Numbered from the stretch's first letter, positions 52,229 through 62,162 are shown. The stretch: DNA of 64,000 bases from Candidatus Poribacteria bacterium (GCA_022827185.1 JAJDTM010000013.1:85508-149507), one strand, 5' to 3'. Translations and numbers: made by a program. Notes: a model not told the origin generated them from the sequence alone.

Positions 52229-55219
52229 ATGAACAACGATGATGCTCAACTCATCCAACGCGTCCTTGGAGGCGATGATACTGCGTTCTCCACACTCGTG
52301 AGAAAATACCAAAAGCCGGTTCACACGCTTGCGTGGCGGAAGATTGGGGATTTCCACATCGCCGAGGAAATTACGCAGGATACATTCCTAAAGGCATATC
52401 AGGAGTTAGCAACGCTTAAGAAGCCGCAGCGTTTTGCGAGTTGGCTTTATGTCATAGCGACGAACTACTGCAAAGCGTGGCTCCGTAAAAAGCGTTTGCG
52501 GACGCAGCCGCTTGAAAATACGAGTGGCGCACAATTAGTAGAAAAAGCGACCTATTCAGGGTATGTCATCTCGGAAAACGAGCAGACAGCAGTAGAAGCG
52601 CGACGCGAAGTGGTCAAACAACTGCTTGCCAAACTCCAAGAGAGTGAACGCACAATCATCACGTTGCATTACTTCAGCGAGATGTCCAGTGCGGAGATTG
52701 GCGCGTTCTTAGGTGTATCAGCAAATACAGTTCGGAGTCGTTTGCGCCGCGCGCAGCAACGGCTAAAGAGGGAGGAACCCATGATACGAGAGGCTTTAGA
52801 GAATTTCCAAATAACACCGAATCTCACAGAAAATATTATGCGAGAGATTTCGCGTCTGAAACCGGCTGCACCGTCTGGTAGTAAACCGTTGGTGCCGTGG
52901 GCAATCGGCGTTTCCGCATTAGCAGTCGTTCTTTTGATGTTGGGTATCGGAAACTATCAACTTCTGTCGCGTTTCCAAAAGCCTTACAGTTTCGATGCGA
53001 CTTCGGAGATGACAGTAGATATCATTGAGGCACCGGTGATGCTGAACCTTGAAGCCGAACCGGATGTTCGGACCCAACTTGGAAGCTCTACTGTCCCTAA
53101 TAAGAACGATGGTACGGGACAGCGTCCTGATGATGTCTTATTCGCCGCCGCACAAGCAGAGGGAGAAAACGTTTCTGTGCCTAAACAGGAGTGGATACAG
53201 GCTGGACCCGTATTAGGAAGTGACGCAATAGGTTTATTGGCAACCTCTGAGGGCGTACTTTACATTGTTCATAATGCCCATATATACAAATGGGAAAACG
53301 ATAGAACTGGATGGCAACAAGTTAGCGACACGGACATCAGAAACTATCATGACACGCTGTCCAAAACTCATGAGCTAACAAAAACGCCTATGGCAGAGTG
53401 GGACAATACCCTTTATATTGTTTTAAGAAATTTACTATTCGCTTCAAAAGATGGTGGCGAAACGTGGAAATTAGCTTATTCATGGGCAGATGACAGTGGT
53501 ATACCTGATGAATTGGTGTTAACAGAACAAACGTTTTGGGTCATTTTTGACGAGCGTGCTTATCGGTCTGAGGATAAAGGCAAGACATGGAAGGATGTGA
53601 CTGATGAGTTACCCAAAGGTTACGTCTCTTTAGTAGCAATACAAAACACTGTATTTGCTAAATCATTCACCGGGTTGTATCGCTGGAATACCGGCAGCTG
53701 GGAACGTATAGAACTTCCCGTGCCTGAAGCAATAGTGGTTACCCGTGCTGCAGCCACTAAAGATCGCCTGTATGTGAAAGCATCATTAGGTCCAGGCATT
53801 AATGATACTGCAGCACGGGAGGGGCAACAACGAACTTGGTGGATATTCCGCTCAACTGATTTAGGGAATTCGTGGAAAGATATTACACCGACAAATGCCT
53901 GGCCCGTAAAAGGGTATCCACCCGCTACTGAACTTGTTGCTGCGGGTGAAACACTTCTGGTGATGGGATGGGGTATGGTGCGCTCTACCGATGGAGGCGA
54001 GACTTGGATGCCGCGTCAAGATCCGTCCACTTTTCCTATGAAGGTATCGTCTTTTTTACCTCATGTGGCATTAAACGAACATGTTTTTTATCTCCGTGCC
54101 AGAGAAGGTCTTTATCGTTCCATTGATGGCGGCAAATCGTGGGACAATGTAAAATTTGCCCAGGATAAGTGGAGGTTGTATATAGACAACCTAATCGCGT
54201 CCAAACAGAACGAAAAAATGCCAAACATGCAGCCGACGCTCTACGGGAAAGCTGGAAGTCGGATAGTAAAAACGACTGACGCGGGCAAATCGTGGAAGCC
54301 TGTTCGGGTAGAAATACCTATGACCGATCCTGTAAGAGAAGACCCACCATGGATGATGCAGATCATCAAATCCGGCGGTGTTATCTATGCCAAAAGTATA
54401 AGTCATTACCCGATAGGAGAATTGCGTCTCTATCGCGTATCTGAAGATAGCAACACGTTAGTGCCTATTCAAGGCATGCCTACCTTCGACTCACGGGAAT
54501 TAAGAGACCATCTGCGTAAGTCTCAAAATCTCTCTGTTGAAGCATTGCAAGAAGGTTTTTCTGGAGCGACCCAATTTTTTAACTTGTTATTGTTGCTCGG
54601 ACAAGTGCAGCCTCAACAGCAGGAGCATTTTATTCAAAGCGGGCTTCAGGGACCTTTTGCAGTCAGTGATGATACATTCTATCTGGAGTACAATCTTAAA
54701 CTCTTTCGATGGGAACCTGGTGATACAGAATGGCAAGACATCGGACAAGAAGAAACTTCACCCAGAAAATTGGAAGATTTCCAACTTGCCGTGTCAGGAG
54801 ACACAGTCTGCGTTGGGAAACGGGATGGAAATCTTGTTGTATCGTTTGATAGGGGAAATAATTGGAATGATCTCACGCCAGAGTTGCCATCTCCTATTAA
54901 AGCTTTTAAAGATATCGTATTTGTAGGTTCTACCGTGTATGTAGCAACAGACGCGGGTATCACTGCATCAGCTGATGGAAAACCGTGGCGAGTTGTCACC
55001 GATTCTGAGGGTACAAATCTCGTTATGGAGCAATTGGCTGTTGATGGGAACACCCTTTATGGCGTTAACGAGACAGGTATTTATCGCTTGGAAAACGGTA
55101 CTTGGAATCAGATCATCTCAGAGATACCTGATGACATAATCTCCCTCGCTGTTACTGGAAACACGGTATACATAGGCACAAAAAACCAAGGGATGCTTCA
55201 CTTCAGTCTTGACGAATAA
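52229..55219 (+). CDS. Membrane-tethered ECF sigma factor with Asp-box propeller, second type
   Basis: 996 residues from the ATG after AAAGGTAACT; the longest frame starts 87 nt upstream inside the promoter. Sigma2 DFHIAEEITQDTFLKAYQEL, sigma4 TLHYFSEMSSAEIGAFLGVSANTVRSRLRRAQ, span WAIGVSALAVVLLMLGIG, then SFDATSEMTVDIIEAPVMLNL. Seven Asp-box loops: SKDGGETWKLA, SEDKGKTWKDV, STDLGNSWKDI, STDGGETWMPR, SIDGGKSWDNV, TTDAGKSWKPV, SFDRGNNWNDL. Layout and C-terminus parallel the gene at 36892, but loop sequences have diverged strongly while the sigma module is nearly the same. Confidence 0.92.
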   Translation: MNNDDAQLIQRVLGGDDTAFSTLVRKYQKPVHTLAWRKIGDFHIAEEITQDTFLKAYQELATLKKPQRFASWLYVIATNYCKAWLRKKRLRTQPLENTSGAQLVEKATYSGYVISENEQTAVEARREVVKQLLAKLQESERTIITLHYFSEMSSAEIGAFLGVSANTVRSRLRRAQQRLKREEPMIREALENFQITPNLTENIMREISRLKPAAPSGSKPLVPWAIGVSALAVVLLMLGIGNYQLLSRFQKPYSFDATSEMTVDIIEAPVMLNLEAEPDVRTQLGSSTVPNKNDGTGQRPDDVLFAAAQAEGENVSVPKQEWIQAGPVLGSDAIGLLATSEGVLYIVHNAHIYKWENDRTGWQQVSDTDIRNYHDTLSKTHELTKTPMAEWDNTLYIVLRNLLFASKDGGETWKLAYSWADDSGIPDELVLTEQTFWVIFDERAYRSEDKGKTWKDVTDELPKGYVSLVAIQNTVFAKSFTGLYRWNTGSWERIELPVPEAIVVTRAAATKDRLYVKASLGPGINDTAAREGQQRTWWIFRSTDLGNSWKDITPTNAWPVKGYPPATELVAAGETLLVMGWGMVRSTDGGETWMPRQDPSTFPMKVSSFLPHVALNEHVFYLRAREGLYRSIDGGKSWDNVKFAQDKWRLYIDNLIASKQNEKMPNMQPTLYGKAGSRIVKTTDAGKSWKPVRVEIPMTDPVREDPPWMMQIIKSGGVIYAKSISHYPIGELRLYRVSEDSNTLVPIQGMPTFDSRELRDHLRKSQNLSVEALQEGFSGATQFFNLLLLLGQVQPQQQEHFIQSGLQGPFAVSDDTFYLEYNLKLFRWEPGDTEWQDIGQEETSPRKLEDFQLAVSGDTVCVGKRDGNLVVSFDRGNNWNDLTPELPSPIKAFKDIVFVGSTVYVATDAGITASADGKPWRVVTDSEGTNLVMEQLAVDGNTLYGVNETGIYRLENGTWNQIISEIPDDIISLAVTGNTVYIGTKNQGMLHFSLDE

Positions 55220-55227
55220 TTAAACTT

Positions 55228-55254
55228 GGGCGGTGCTAAATGCCGCCCTTTCCT
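55228..55254 (+). terminator. Hairpin terminator of the propeller-type ECF gene
   Basis: GGGCGG and CCGCCC with a 9-nt loop, then TTTCC, 9 bp after the stop codon. Confidence 0.5.
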
Positions 55255-55305
55255 ACCGCTATTCCCCTCTCTTTCCTCCAGAAATTTCTCTTTTTTTCCA
55301 ATTAA

Positions 55306-55332
55306 GCAACCATTTTGCACCTATCTTGCGTC
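55306..55332 (+). promoter_or_regulatory. ECF-type promoter
   Basis: GCAACC, 17 nt, CGTC, then ATTATAATTCG, 51 nt before the ATG of the WD40-type ECF gene. Confidence 0.7.
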
Positions 55333-55382
55333 ATTATAATTCGATAGGTCATTAATCAACTATTGCTTTCTGGAGGCACCTG

Positions 55383-58121
55383 ATGCAAAACAACGACGAT
55401 GTTGCAATTATTCGACGAGTTCTCGCGGGTGATGAAGCCGCTTTTGCTGAACTTGTGAATAAATATCAAAAGCCGGTTCACACGCTCGCTTGGCGAAAAA
55501 TCGGGGATTTCCACATCGCTGAGGACATCACCCAAGACGCTTTTCTGAACGTGTATCAGAAACTCTCAACACTGAAAGATCCGAACCAGTTTTCTGGGTG
55601 GCTCTATGTGATTACGGCAAACCTATGCGCCACGTGGCTCCGCAAAAAACGGATACAGACCCAACCGTTGGAGGACACAGAGACAACAATGATACAGGAA
55701 GATGCTTATTCCCAACACGTCACCGAAGAACGAAGTAAAACCGCCTCGGAATCACAGCGCGAGGTGGTCAAGCAGCTGCTCGCGAAGTTGAAAGAGAGTG
55801 AACGCACAGTAATGACGCTCCACTACCTCGGTGAGATGACAGTTGCAGAAATTAGCCGATTTTTAGGCGTATCGGCGAGCACTATAAAAAGTCGTCTGCG
55901 GCGTGCGCGGAACCGTTTAAAAGAGGAGGAACCGATGATAAGAGAAGCACTCGATCATTTCCAAATTACACCGAATCTCACAGAGAATATTATGCGAGAG
56001 ATTTCGCGTCTGAAGCCGATTGCACCGTCCGGGAGTAAACCCTTGGTGCCGTGGGCAGTCGCTGCCTCCACAGTAGCAGTCGTTCTATTGATGTTAGGTA
56101 TCGGCAGTCAACACTTATCGCGTTTCCAGAAACCCTATAGTTTCGATGCGACTTCAGAAATGACAGTAGAGATTATTGAGGCACCCGTGGTGCTGAATCT
56201 TGAAGCCAAACCTGCTATCCGAACGCAACTCGGAGGTGCCGCGGCATCCGATGAGAACGATGCTTCTGAAAAGCAACCCGATGATACCCCCATACTCCAA
56301 AATAGTCAGACGTGGAGCCTGCCTGAAAACGCAATTGTCCGTTTCGGCAAGGGTGTCATGGGTGGCTCAGACCGAGCAGTTGCTTTCTCACCTGATGGTC
56401 AACGTTTCGCTGTCGCGACCGGTGCTGGTATTTGGCTCTACGACGCACAAACCTACCGTGAAATATTGCTGCTGACGGGACATACCGGCGTTGTTCGGGC
56501 AGTTGCTTTTTCATCAGATGGGAAAACACTTGCATCAGGTGCACGCGATAGAACAATTAAGCTCTGGAATCTTGAAACTGGGGATGTCACCACTTGTATC
56601 GGGCATAGAGGTGGAGTTGAATCAGTAGCGTTTTCCCTTGATGGGAAGATGATCGTCTCCGGTGCGGAAGATAGTACCGTCGAACTATGGGACACAGAAA
56701 CTGGACAAAATCTTGCTACATTTACAGGGCATGCCCCTCGGGTTCGAGTCTTTTCAGTAGCGTTCTCACCTGACGGGAAAACAGTCGCCTCGGGTGCAGA
56801 GGACAATACAATCAAACTCTGGGACATTGAAACAAAACAGAATATTGTCACACTCACTGGGCATAAAAAGGTCATTTTTTCAGTGGCATTTTCGCCAGAT
56901 GGTAAAATACTCGCCTCCGGTTCAGGGGATGACACGGTTAAACTGTGGCATGTTGAGACGGGTCAAAATCTCCATACATTCAGACATTTGGAGAGAGTTT
57001 TCTCGGTAGCGTTTTCGCCAGATGGCAAACTCGTTGCTGGCGGGTCATATCTTGGCATTAAACTCTGGGATATTGAGACCGGTGAAGACCTGAGTGTGCT
57101 TGAGGGGGGTATAAAGATTATAGCTGGATCCATAGCGTTTTCACCTGATGGTGCAACGCTTGTTTCAGCATCAGCTGATCGATTTGGTGGAACGCGCGGA
57201 ACAGTTACGCTCTGGGATGTTGAGACCGGAAAAGACCTTGCTACACTACACGGGCATACCGAAAGAATCCCCGCTGTAGCGTTCTCACCCGATGGCACTA
57301 CTATCGCCTCTGCGTTGAGAGATGGAACGGTCAAACTCTGGAATATCAAAACCGGAGAAAACATCCACACCTATCGCGGGGGCGGCTACTCAGTGGCGTT
57401 CTCACCCGATGCGAAAACACTTGCTTCGGCAGGTTGGCGTGATATTAAACTCTGGGAAGTTGCCACACATAAAAATATCTCTACCATTCCAATACGTGGT
57501 GAGAGGATTAATGGCTTAGCGTTTTCACCCGATAGCAAGGGACTCGCTTGGGGAACGGGAGATCAGGTTCAGCTACGAAAACACGTCTCTAAATCCTTAT
57601 TCGGTTTTATGAACCGAAACGCCACTACACTGAAGGGACATAAGGATGAAATTCGGTCAGTGGCATTTTCACCTGATGGAAAGATCCTCGCCTCTTCGGT
57701 TAGACATGGCACGGTCAAACTCTGGGATACTGAGACAGGCGCGAATATTGCGACACTGGAAGGTGCAGGCGGCCCTGTAGTGTTTTCGCCTGACGGAAAA
57801 TTGCTCGCTTCAAGTGGAGGGGTGCAAGAGATTAAACTCTGGGACCTCGAAACACGAACGGATATCATGGCACTTCGCGGGAACGCAGGTGCTGTTTTCG
57901 ATCTTGCATTCTCACCTGATGGTACGACCCTCGTCTCAGGAGAGGGATTTGGAACAATTAAATTCTGGGATGTCGCAACCGGAGAAAATATTACTACATT
58001 GGAAGGACACACCGGTATTGTCTTTTCTGTCGAGTTCTCACCCGATGGGGAAACGCTTGCGTCTGGTTCTCAAGATGGGACGGTTCTGCTATGGGACCTC
58101 AAACAGGTCGCTGATCGCTAA
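55383..58121 (+). CDS. Membrane-tethered ECF sigma factor with large WD40 propeller
   Basis: 912 residues. Sigma2 DFHIAEDITQDAFLNVYQKL, sigma4 TLHYLGEMTVAEISRFLGVSASTIKSRLRRAR, span WAVAASTVAVVLLMLGIG, then SFDATSEMTVEIIEAPVVLNL. From about residue 320, roughly fourteen WD40 units, e.g. GHTGVVRAVAFSSDGKTLAS, VFSVAFSPDGKILASGSGDD, IPAVAFSPDGTTIASALRDG, IVFSVEFSPDGETLASGSQD, enough for two seven-bladed propellers. Some blades lack the terminal W-D. Likely protein-binding sensor outside the membrane. CTGGAGGCACCTG precedes the ATG. Confidence 0.92.
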   Translation: MQNNDDVAIIRRVLAGDEAAFAELVNKYQKPVHTLAWRKIGDFHIAEDITQDAFLNVYQKLSTLKDPNQFSGWLYVITANLCATWLRKKRIQTQPLEDTETTMIQEDAYSQHVTEERSKTASESQREVVKQLLAKLKESERTVMTLHYLGEMTVAEISRFLGVSASTIKSRLRRARNRLKEEEPMIREALDHFQITPNLTENIMREISRLKPIAPSGSKPLVPWAVAASTVAVVLLMLGIGSQHLSRFQKPYSFDATSEMTVEIIEAPVVLNLEAKPAIRTQLGGAAASDENDASEKQPDDTPILQNSQTWSLPENAIVRFGKGVMGGSDRAVAFSPDGQRFAVATGAGIWLYDAQTYREILLLTGHTGVVRAVAFSSDGKTLASGARDRTIKLWNLETGDVTTCIGHRGGVESVAFSLDGKMIVSGAEDSTVELWDTETGQNLATFTGHAPRVRVFSVAFSPDGKTVASGAEDNTIKLWDIETKQNIVTLTGHKKVIFSVAFSPDGKILASGSGDDTVKLWHVETGQNLHTFRHLERVFSVAFSPDGKLVAGGSYLGIKLWDIETGEDLSVLEGGIKIIAGSIAFSPDGATLVSASADRFGGTRGTVTLWDVETGKDLATLHGHTERIPAVAFSPDGTTIASALRDGTVKLWNIKTGENIHTYRGGGYSVAFSPDAKTLASAGWRDIKLWEVATHKNISTIPIRGERINGLAFSPDSKGLAWGTGDQVQLRKHVSKSLFGFMNRNATTLKGHKDEIRSVAFSPDGKILASSVRHGTVKLWDTETGANIATLEGAGGPVVFSPDGKLLASSGGVQEIKLWDLETRTDIMALRGNAGAVFDLAFSPDGTTLVSGEGFGTIKFWDVATGENITTLEGHTGIVFSVEFSPDGETLASGSQDGTVLLWDLKQVADR

Positions 58122-58163
58122 ACTCTGAAAACAAACATTCAGAAGCAGTTAAATTGATTTATT

Positions 58164-58228
58164 AGGACTTACGTGCTACAGATACTGGGAAGCGCACACT
58201 CTCAAAATTATCTGTTCGCGTAAGTCCT
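58164..58228. repeat. Minimal MITE-like element, family 1
   Basis: Only 65 bp: AGGACTTACG and CGTAAGTCCT around a short unique core. This shows the terminal repeats alone define the family. It lies 42 bp after the WD40-type ECF gene. Confidence 0.65.
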
Positions 58229-58309
58229 ATCCTTTTTTATTTAAAACACGACTTGTGCCAGTTAACTCATTGTTTTTTATTTTCACAGATATCTGATTTT
58301 TGAAATAAA

Positions 58310-58382
58310 CATATCGTCCCTACGGGACTAAAGAGGGTGTGTCCGCCGTTTTTCTATAGACATATCGTCCCTACGGGACTGA
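58310..58382. repeat. Two-copy direct repeat with inner palindrome
   Basis: CATATCGTCCCTACGGGACT occurs twice with a 51-bp period, each containing GTCCC-TAC-GGGAC. Only two units, so not a CRISPR array. Remaining sequence of the gap up to the promoter is AT-rich without a recognised gene. Confidence 0.55.
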
Positions 58383-58606
58383 AGATCGTCGCGACCGATG
58401 AGGAACGGTGCTAAAACGTTCTGCTTATGTGAATCAATATTTTACAAATAGTTATTTAGTACAACTCGTTTAAAACCTAAAAATACCTGGATATTTCAAG
58501 TGCCCAACATTGCCACAAGCACTCTCTTTTTCCTTCGGTAATATTCAGTAAGCTTCGCCATTTTCTGGTATGTGAGTAGTCGCATACTTTATTATCGTTA
58601 GATTTA

Positions 58607-58615
58607 TGGTATAAT
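58607..58615 (+). promoter_or_regulatory. Extended -10 of a possible sigma70 promoter
   Basis: TGG-TATAAT followed by CCCACTAACAGAGAG. The same arrangement (TGA-TATAAT, CCTACTAACAGAAAG) precedes the last ECF gene. A -35 is not obvious. It might give basal expression in addition to the ECF-type promoter. Confidence 0.4.
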
Positions 58616-58680
58616 CCCACTAACAGAGAGTAGAATTTTAACCCTCTTTACACGAACCACTCCCGTTTTTGCAGAATTAT

Positions 58681-58707
58681 GCACCAGTTTGATCCCTAAA
58701 AAGCGTC
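58681..58707 (+). promoter_or_regulatory. ECF-type promoter
   Basis: GCACCA, 17 nt, CGTC, 26 nt before the ATG; same spacing to the start codon as for the gene at 36892. Confidence 0.72.
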
Positions 58708-58733
58708 ACTATGAGGCGATCGGAGGGAATTTC

Positions 58734-61700
58734 ATGAAAACCACTGATGTTGAACTCATCCACCGCGTTCTTAATGGGGATGATACTGCCTTCACGGAAC
58801 TGGTGAAGAAATACCAGAAACCGGTGCACACGCTTGTGTGGCGGAAGATTAGAGATTTCCACATCGCCGAGGAGATTACGCAGGATACATTCCTGACGGC
58901 ATATCAGGAGTTAGCGACGCTTAAGAAACGGCAAAGTTTTGCGAGCTGGCTTTATGTGATTGCTGCAAACAACTGTAGTACGTGGCTACGTAAGAAACGT
59001 TTATGGACCGAACCGCTTGAAGATACACGCTTAGAAAAAGCGACGTATTCCGGGTACGTTGTTGCAGAAAACGAGCGGACGGAAGCGGAGGCACAACGCG
59101 AAGTCGTCAAAAAGTTGCTTGCGAAACTCCAAGAGAGCGAACGCACAGTCATCACACTGCACTACTTCGGCGAGATGTCGAGTTCAGAGATTGGCGCGTT
59201 TTTAGGTGTATCAGCAAACACGGTTAGAAGTCGTTTACGCCGCGCACAGCACCGTTTAAAAAGGGAGGAACCCATGATAAGAGAGGCTTTAGAAAATTTC
59301 CAAATCACACCAAATCTTACTGAAAACATCATGCGCGAGATAGCGCGTCTGAAACCCACTGCGCCATCTGGCGGCAAGCCATTTATACCGTGGGCAATAG
59401 GTATTTCCGCATTAGCAGTTGTTTTATTAATACTCGGTATCGCAAACCACCAATCCTTATCGCGCTTCCAAAAACCGTATAGTTTCGATGCAGCGTCAGA
59501 GATGAAGGTTGAGTTGATTGACGCGCCCGTTGTGCTGAACCTTGAATCCGAGCCAGATAACCGAACGCAACTTGGAAATGCTAACGCGCAAGAAAAAAAC
59601 AATGGCATCGGCAACCAAGTTGATGATGCCGCTCCGCTTGCTTTGGAAACCATTATCACAAAGATGAAGCACTACGATAACGCTGTCACCTCTGTAACCG
59701 GCGATTTCGTTATGGAACACCATCAAGATTCGGGAATCGGAAAAAAAGAATATGCACTGATGTTTGAAGGTGAAAAAGTCCAAATAGAGCAGGAAGAGGG
59801 ATGGCCGATCGTCGGGTATTGGGATGGAGAACGCTCCTGGGAGGGCGCGAAAAATAAAAGGATGATCTTTGAATTTGAAATTGCACCTGGCCAGGAGAAA
59901 ACCGATCTTGAGGCGATTCGACAGGCATTCAAGCACAACGGTATTGACCTCGCAGCCGATGTCCGCATTGTTGATGGCGACGAGCCAGAGAGTTTCACAC
60001 TTGTTGAGAATGAGACGGGGATAAACTATTTTTTCTGGTTGGAGGGAGAGACGACGCTGTTGGTTTATGATCATCATCTCGAATATAGTGTTCGACCGCA
60101 GTGGTTGGTTCCTTCCAGTTATGATCCAAGATTTTGGCTCACCTTTCCGAGTCTCGGTTCAAACGGTTCCTATCTATCCGAACCGCTTTGGCATTTGCTT
60201 GAGAAACATGAGAGTGAAATTATTGGGAGTGAGGTCTTGAACGGTGAAAAGACATCCGTAATTCGTCTAAATATCCCTGCTTGGTCCACGGAAGACTTTA
60301 AAATGCCTGCTGAGTCCTATAAACTCTGGATCTCTCATGATAAAGGCTTTCGACTGGTTAAGTCAGAACAGGCGTTTACCGTAGAGAATCCGACGGAATG
60401 GAGTCTCTACAAACGTGGTGTAACCTATATCAGTACCCGAAAAATTGAACACCACGAATACCAGCCGGAGGTCTGGTTTCCTAAAAGAATTGAAAGAACT
60501 ACTGTTCCAAAAGCATCACCTGAACAACGGCAAGATGAAGCGGATTTCATTTACAAAGATGTCCTTCTCACGAAGCAGTGTCGGATAAACACCGATGTTA
60601 CAGCGTTCCTCAGCCTGCGTCTACCTCCTGATACACCTGTTTTCGATTACGAGGAAGGTCAACAGAGTTTCGTAGGCAATGTGCTAAACCCTAAACCCAA
60701 ACCGGATATTCTGACGCAATATGAATCCGACAAGCAAGTCTATGATCCCGCGCCACATGATTTACAAACCGTCATTGCTCAGATGAAGCACTATGATAGT
60801 GCTATCGTCTCAGCAAGTGGTGACTTCGTCATTGAGCACCATAGGGGTGCAGAGATCGCGAAAACGCAATATGCATTGACGTTTGAAGGTGAGAAAATCC
60901 GGGTAGAACAAGCAAGGGATTTTCCTGCCTTAGATAGGGATTTGCCACTCATAAAAAGATTGTTGCCGCTCGTGAAGATTTACGACGGAGAACAACAATG
61001 GGAAATCTATAGATACAAAAAACTGCTCTTTAGTGTTGCGATTACACCTGACGCAGAAAGTACGGTCAGCAAGACAATTCGACAGGCGTTCAAGCAACAA
61101 GGCACTAAACTTGCTGAGGATGTTCGTATCGTCGCGAGTGCAGAGCCGGATAGTTACACGCTTGTTGAGAACCAGACAGGCAAATCCTATTTTATCTTAT
61201 GGGAAGCAGATACGACCCTGAAGGTCTATGACCTTCATCATCTCGAATATGGGGTTTGGTATCAATGGAATATTCTTTCTGACCTCGATCCGAGGTATTG
61301 GCTCACGTATCCCGGCGAAGGTGAAAGTGCTTATCTCACCGAACCGCTTTGGCAACTCCTTGAAAAGCATGAAAGTAAACTGCTCGGTAGTGCATTACTG
61401 AACGGCGAAGAGACTTCTGTTATCCGACTGAATTTACCGAAGCAGTCCCTTAAACTCTGGATTTCTCACGACAAAGGTTTCCGGTTGGTTCAATTGGATA
61501 GCGCATTTATCGCTAAGATTCCGGTGGAATCAATGGACTTCAAAGTCGGTAATATCTATGTAGAGACACGGAAAATAGAGCATCACGAATATCTGCCGGA
61601 TGTCTGGTTTCCCAAGAAAATTGAAAGGTACTATACCCCACTGACAGATGCGGATCCGCAACGCAAGGATCAAGTCATTCTAAAGAAGACTGTGGTCCAC

Positions 61701-62090
61701 ACGCAGCAATGTCGGTTAAACACGGATGTCGCTGAGTTACTCCATTTAAATCTACCACCCGATACCCATGTTCTCGGTTTAAAGCCAGGAGTTAACGCGC
61801 CAAAAGCGGAAAAAGTCGCATTTTTACGTCAAGAAATCCCTCGAACTCTGAATCTCCGGCTTGACATGCTCAAATTGGTTGAGGAACTTGCCGAATTTCA
61901 CGCGAAAGACCCAGACCTTTCTCTGCTAAGGAATCAAGCCTATGAGGAATCAAGAAAACTCATTTGGATTATCTCTAATTTGGGTCATCGTTATATTCGA
62001 CTCACCAATGATGAATCGGCTTTCGAGTCAGGCGGTGAATTTCACGGTCTCATGAAACAAAACGGCATCGGCATTTCCAGAGGAGAATAG
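58734..62090 (+). CDS. Membrane-tethered ECF sigma factor with two tandem LolA-like domains
   Basis: Start at the ATG after GGAGGGAATTTC; 1118 residues. Sigma2 DFHIAEEITQDTFLTAYQEL, sigma4 TLHYFGEMSSSEIGAFLGVSANTVRSRLRRAQ, span near 219-237, then SFDAASEMKVELIDAPVVLNL. The outer region is a duplicated unit of about 370 residues starting near 304 (LETIITKMKHYDNAVTSVTG) and 677 (LQTVIAQMKHYDSAIVSASG); each continues GDFV(M/I)EHH, FEGEKxxxEQ, YDGE-type strand, LWISHDKGFRLV and a KIEHHEYxPxVWFPKxIER block. The fold resembles LolA/outer-membrane lipoprotein-carrier or DUF2092-like beta-sheets that bind lipids; this is a fold guess. The end is a helical tail. Confidence 0.9.
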   Translation: MKTTDVELIHRVLNGDDTAFTELVKKYQKPVHTLVWRKIRDFHIAEEITQDTFLTAYQELATLKKRQSFASWLYVIAANNCSTWLRKKRLWTEPLEDTRLEKATYSGYVVAENERTEAEAQREVVKKLLAKLQESERTVITLHYFGEMSSSEIGAFLGVSANTVRSRLRRAQHRLKREEPMIREALENFQITPNLTENIMREIARLKPTAPSGGKPFIPWAIGISALAVVLLILGIANHQSLSRFQKPYSFDAASEMKVELIDAPVVLNLESEPDNRTQLGNANAQEKNNGIGNQVDDAAPLALETIITKMKHYDNAVTSVTGDFVMEHHQDSGIGKKEYALMFEGEKVQIEQEEGWPIVGYWDGERSWEGAKNKRMIFEFEIAPGQEKTDLEAIRQAFKHNGIDLAADVRIVDGDEPESFTLVENETGINYFFWLEGETTLLVYDHHLEYSVRPQWLVPSSYDPRFWLTFPSLGSNGSYLSEPLWHLLEKHESEIIGSEVLNGEKTSVIRLNIPAWSTEDFKMPAESYKLWISHDKGFRLVKSEQAFTVENPTEWSLYKRGVTYISTRKIEHHEYQPEVWFPKRIERTTVPKASPEQRQDEADFIYKDVLLTKQCRINTDVTAFLSLRLPPDTPVFDYEEGQQSFVGNVLNPKPKPDILTQYESDKQVYDPAPHDLQTVIAQMKHYDSAIVSASGDFVIEHHRGAEIAKTQYALTFEGEKIRVEQARDFPALDRDLPLIKRLLPLVKIYDGEQQWEIYRYKKLLFSVAITPDAESTVSKTIRQAFKQQGTKLAEDVRIVASAEPDSYTLVENQTGKSYFILWEADTTLKVYDLHHLEYGVWYQWNILSDLDPRYWLTYPGEGESAYLTEPLWQLLEKHESKLLGSALLNGEETSVIRLNLPKQSLKLWISHDKGFRLVQLDSAFIAKIPVESMDFKVGNIYVETRKIEHHEYLPDVWFPKKIERYYTPLTDADPQRKDQVILKKTVVHTQQCRLNTDVAELLHLNLPPDTHVLGLKPGVNAPKAEKVAFLRQEIPRTLNLRLDMLKLVEELAEFHAKDPDLSLLRNQAYEESRKLIWIISNLGHRYIRLTNDESAFESGGEFHGLMKQNGIGISRGE

Positions 62091-62130
62091 GGGAATAAGG
62101 CTGAATCTGAGAAGCACGATGATTTTGTCA

Positions 62131-62162
62131 GGCGAGGCACAAGTGCCTCGCCTTCGTTTTTT
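62131..62162 (+). terminator. Intrinsic terminator
   Basis: GGCGAGGCAC-AA-GTGCCTCGCC, a perfect 10-bp stem, followed by TTCGTTTTTT, 40 bp after the stop codon of the LolA-like ECF gene. Confidence 0.75.

Noticed and set aside
58310..58382. CRISPR array
   Set aside because: Only two units of a 20-nt repeat with a 31-nt gap, no further copies and no cas genes.
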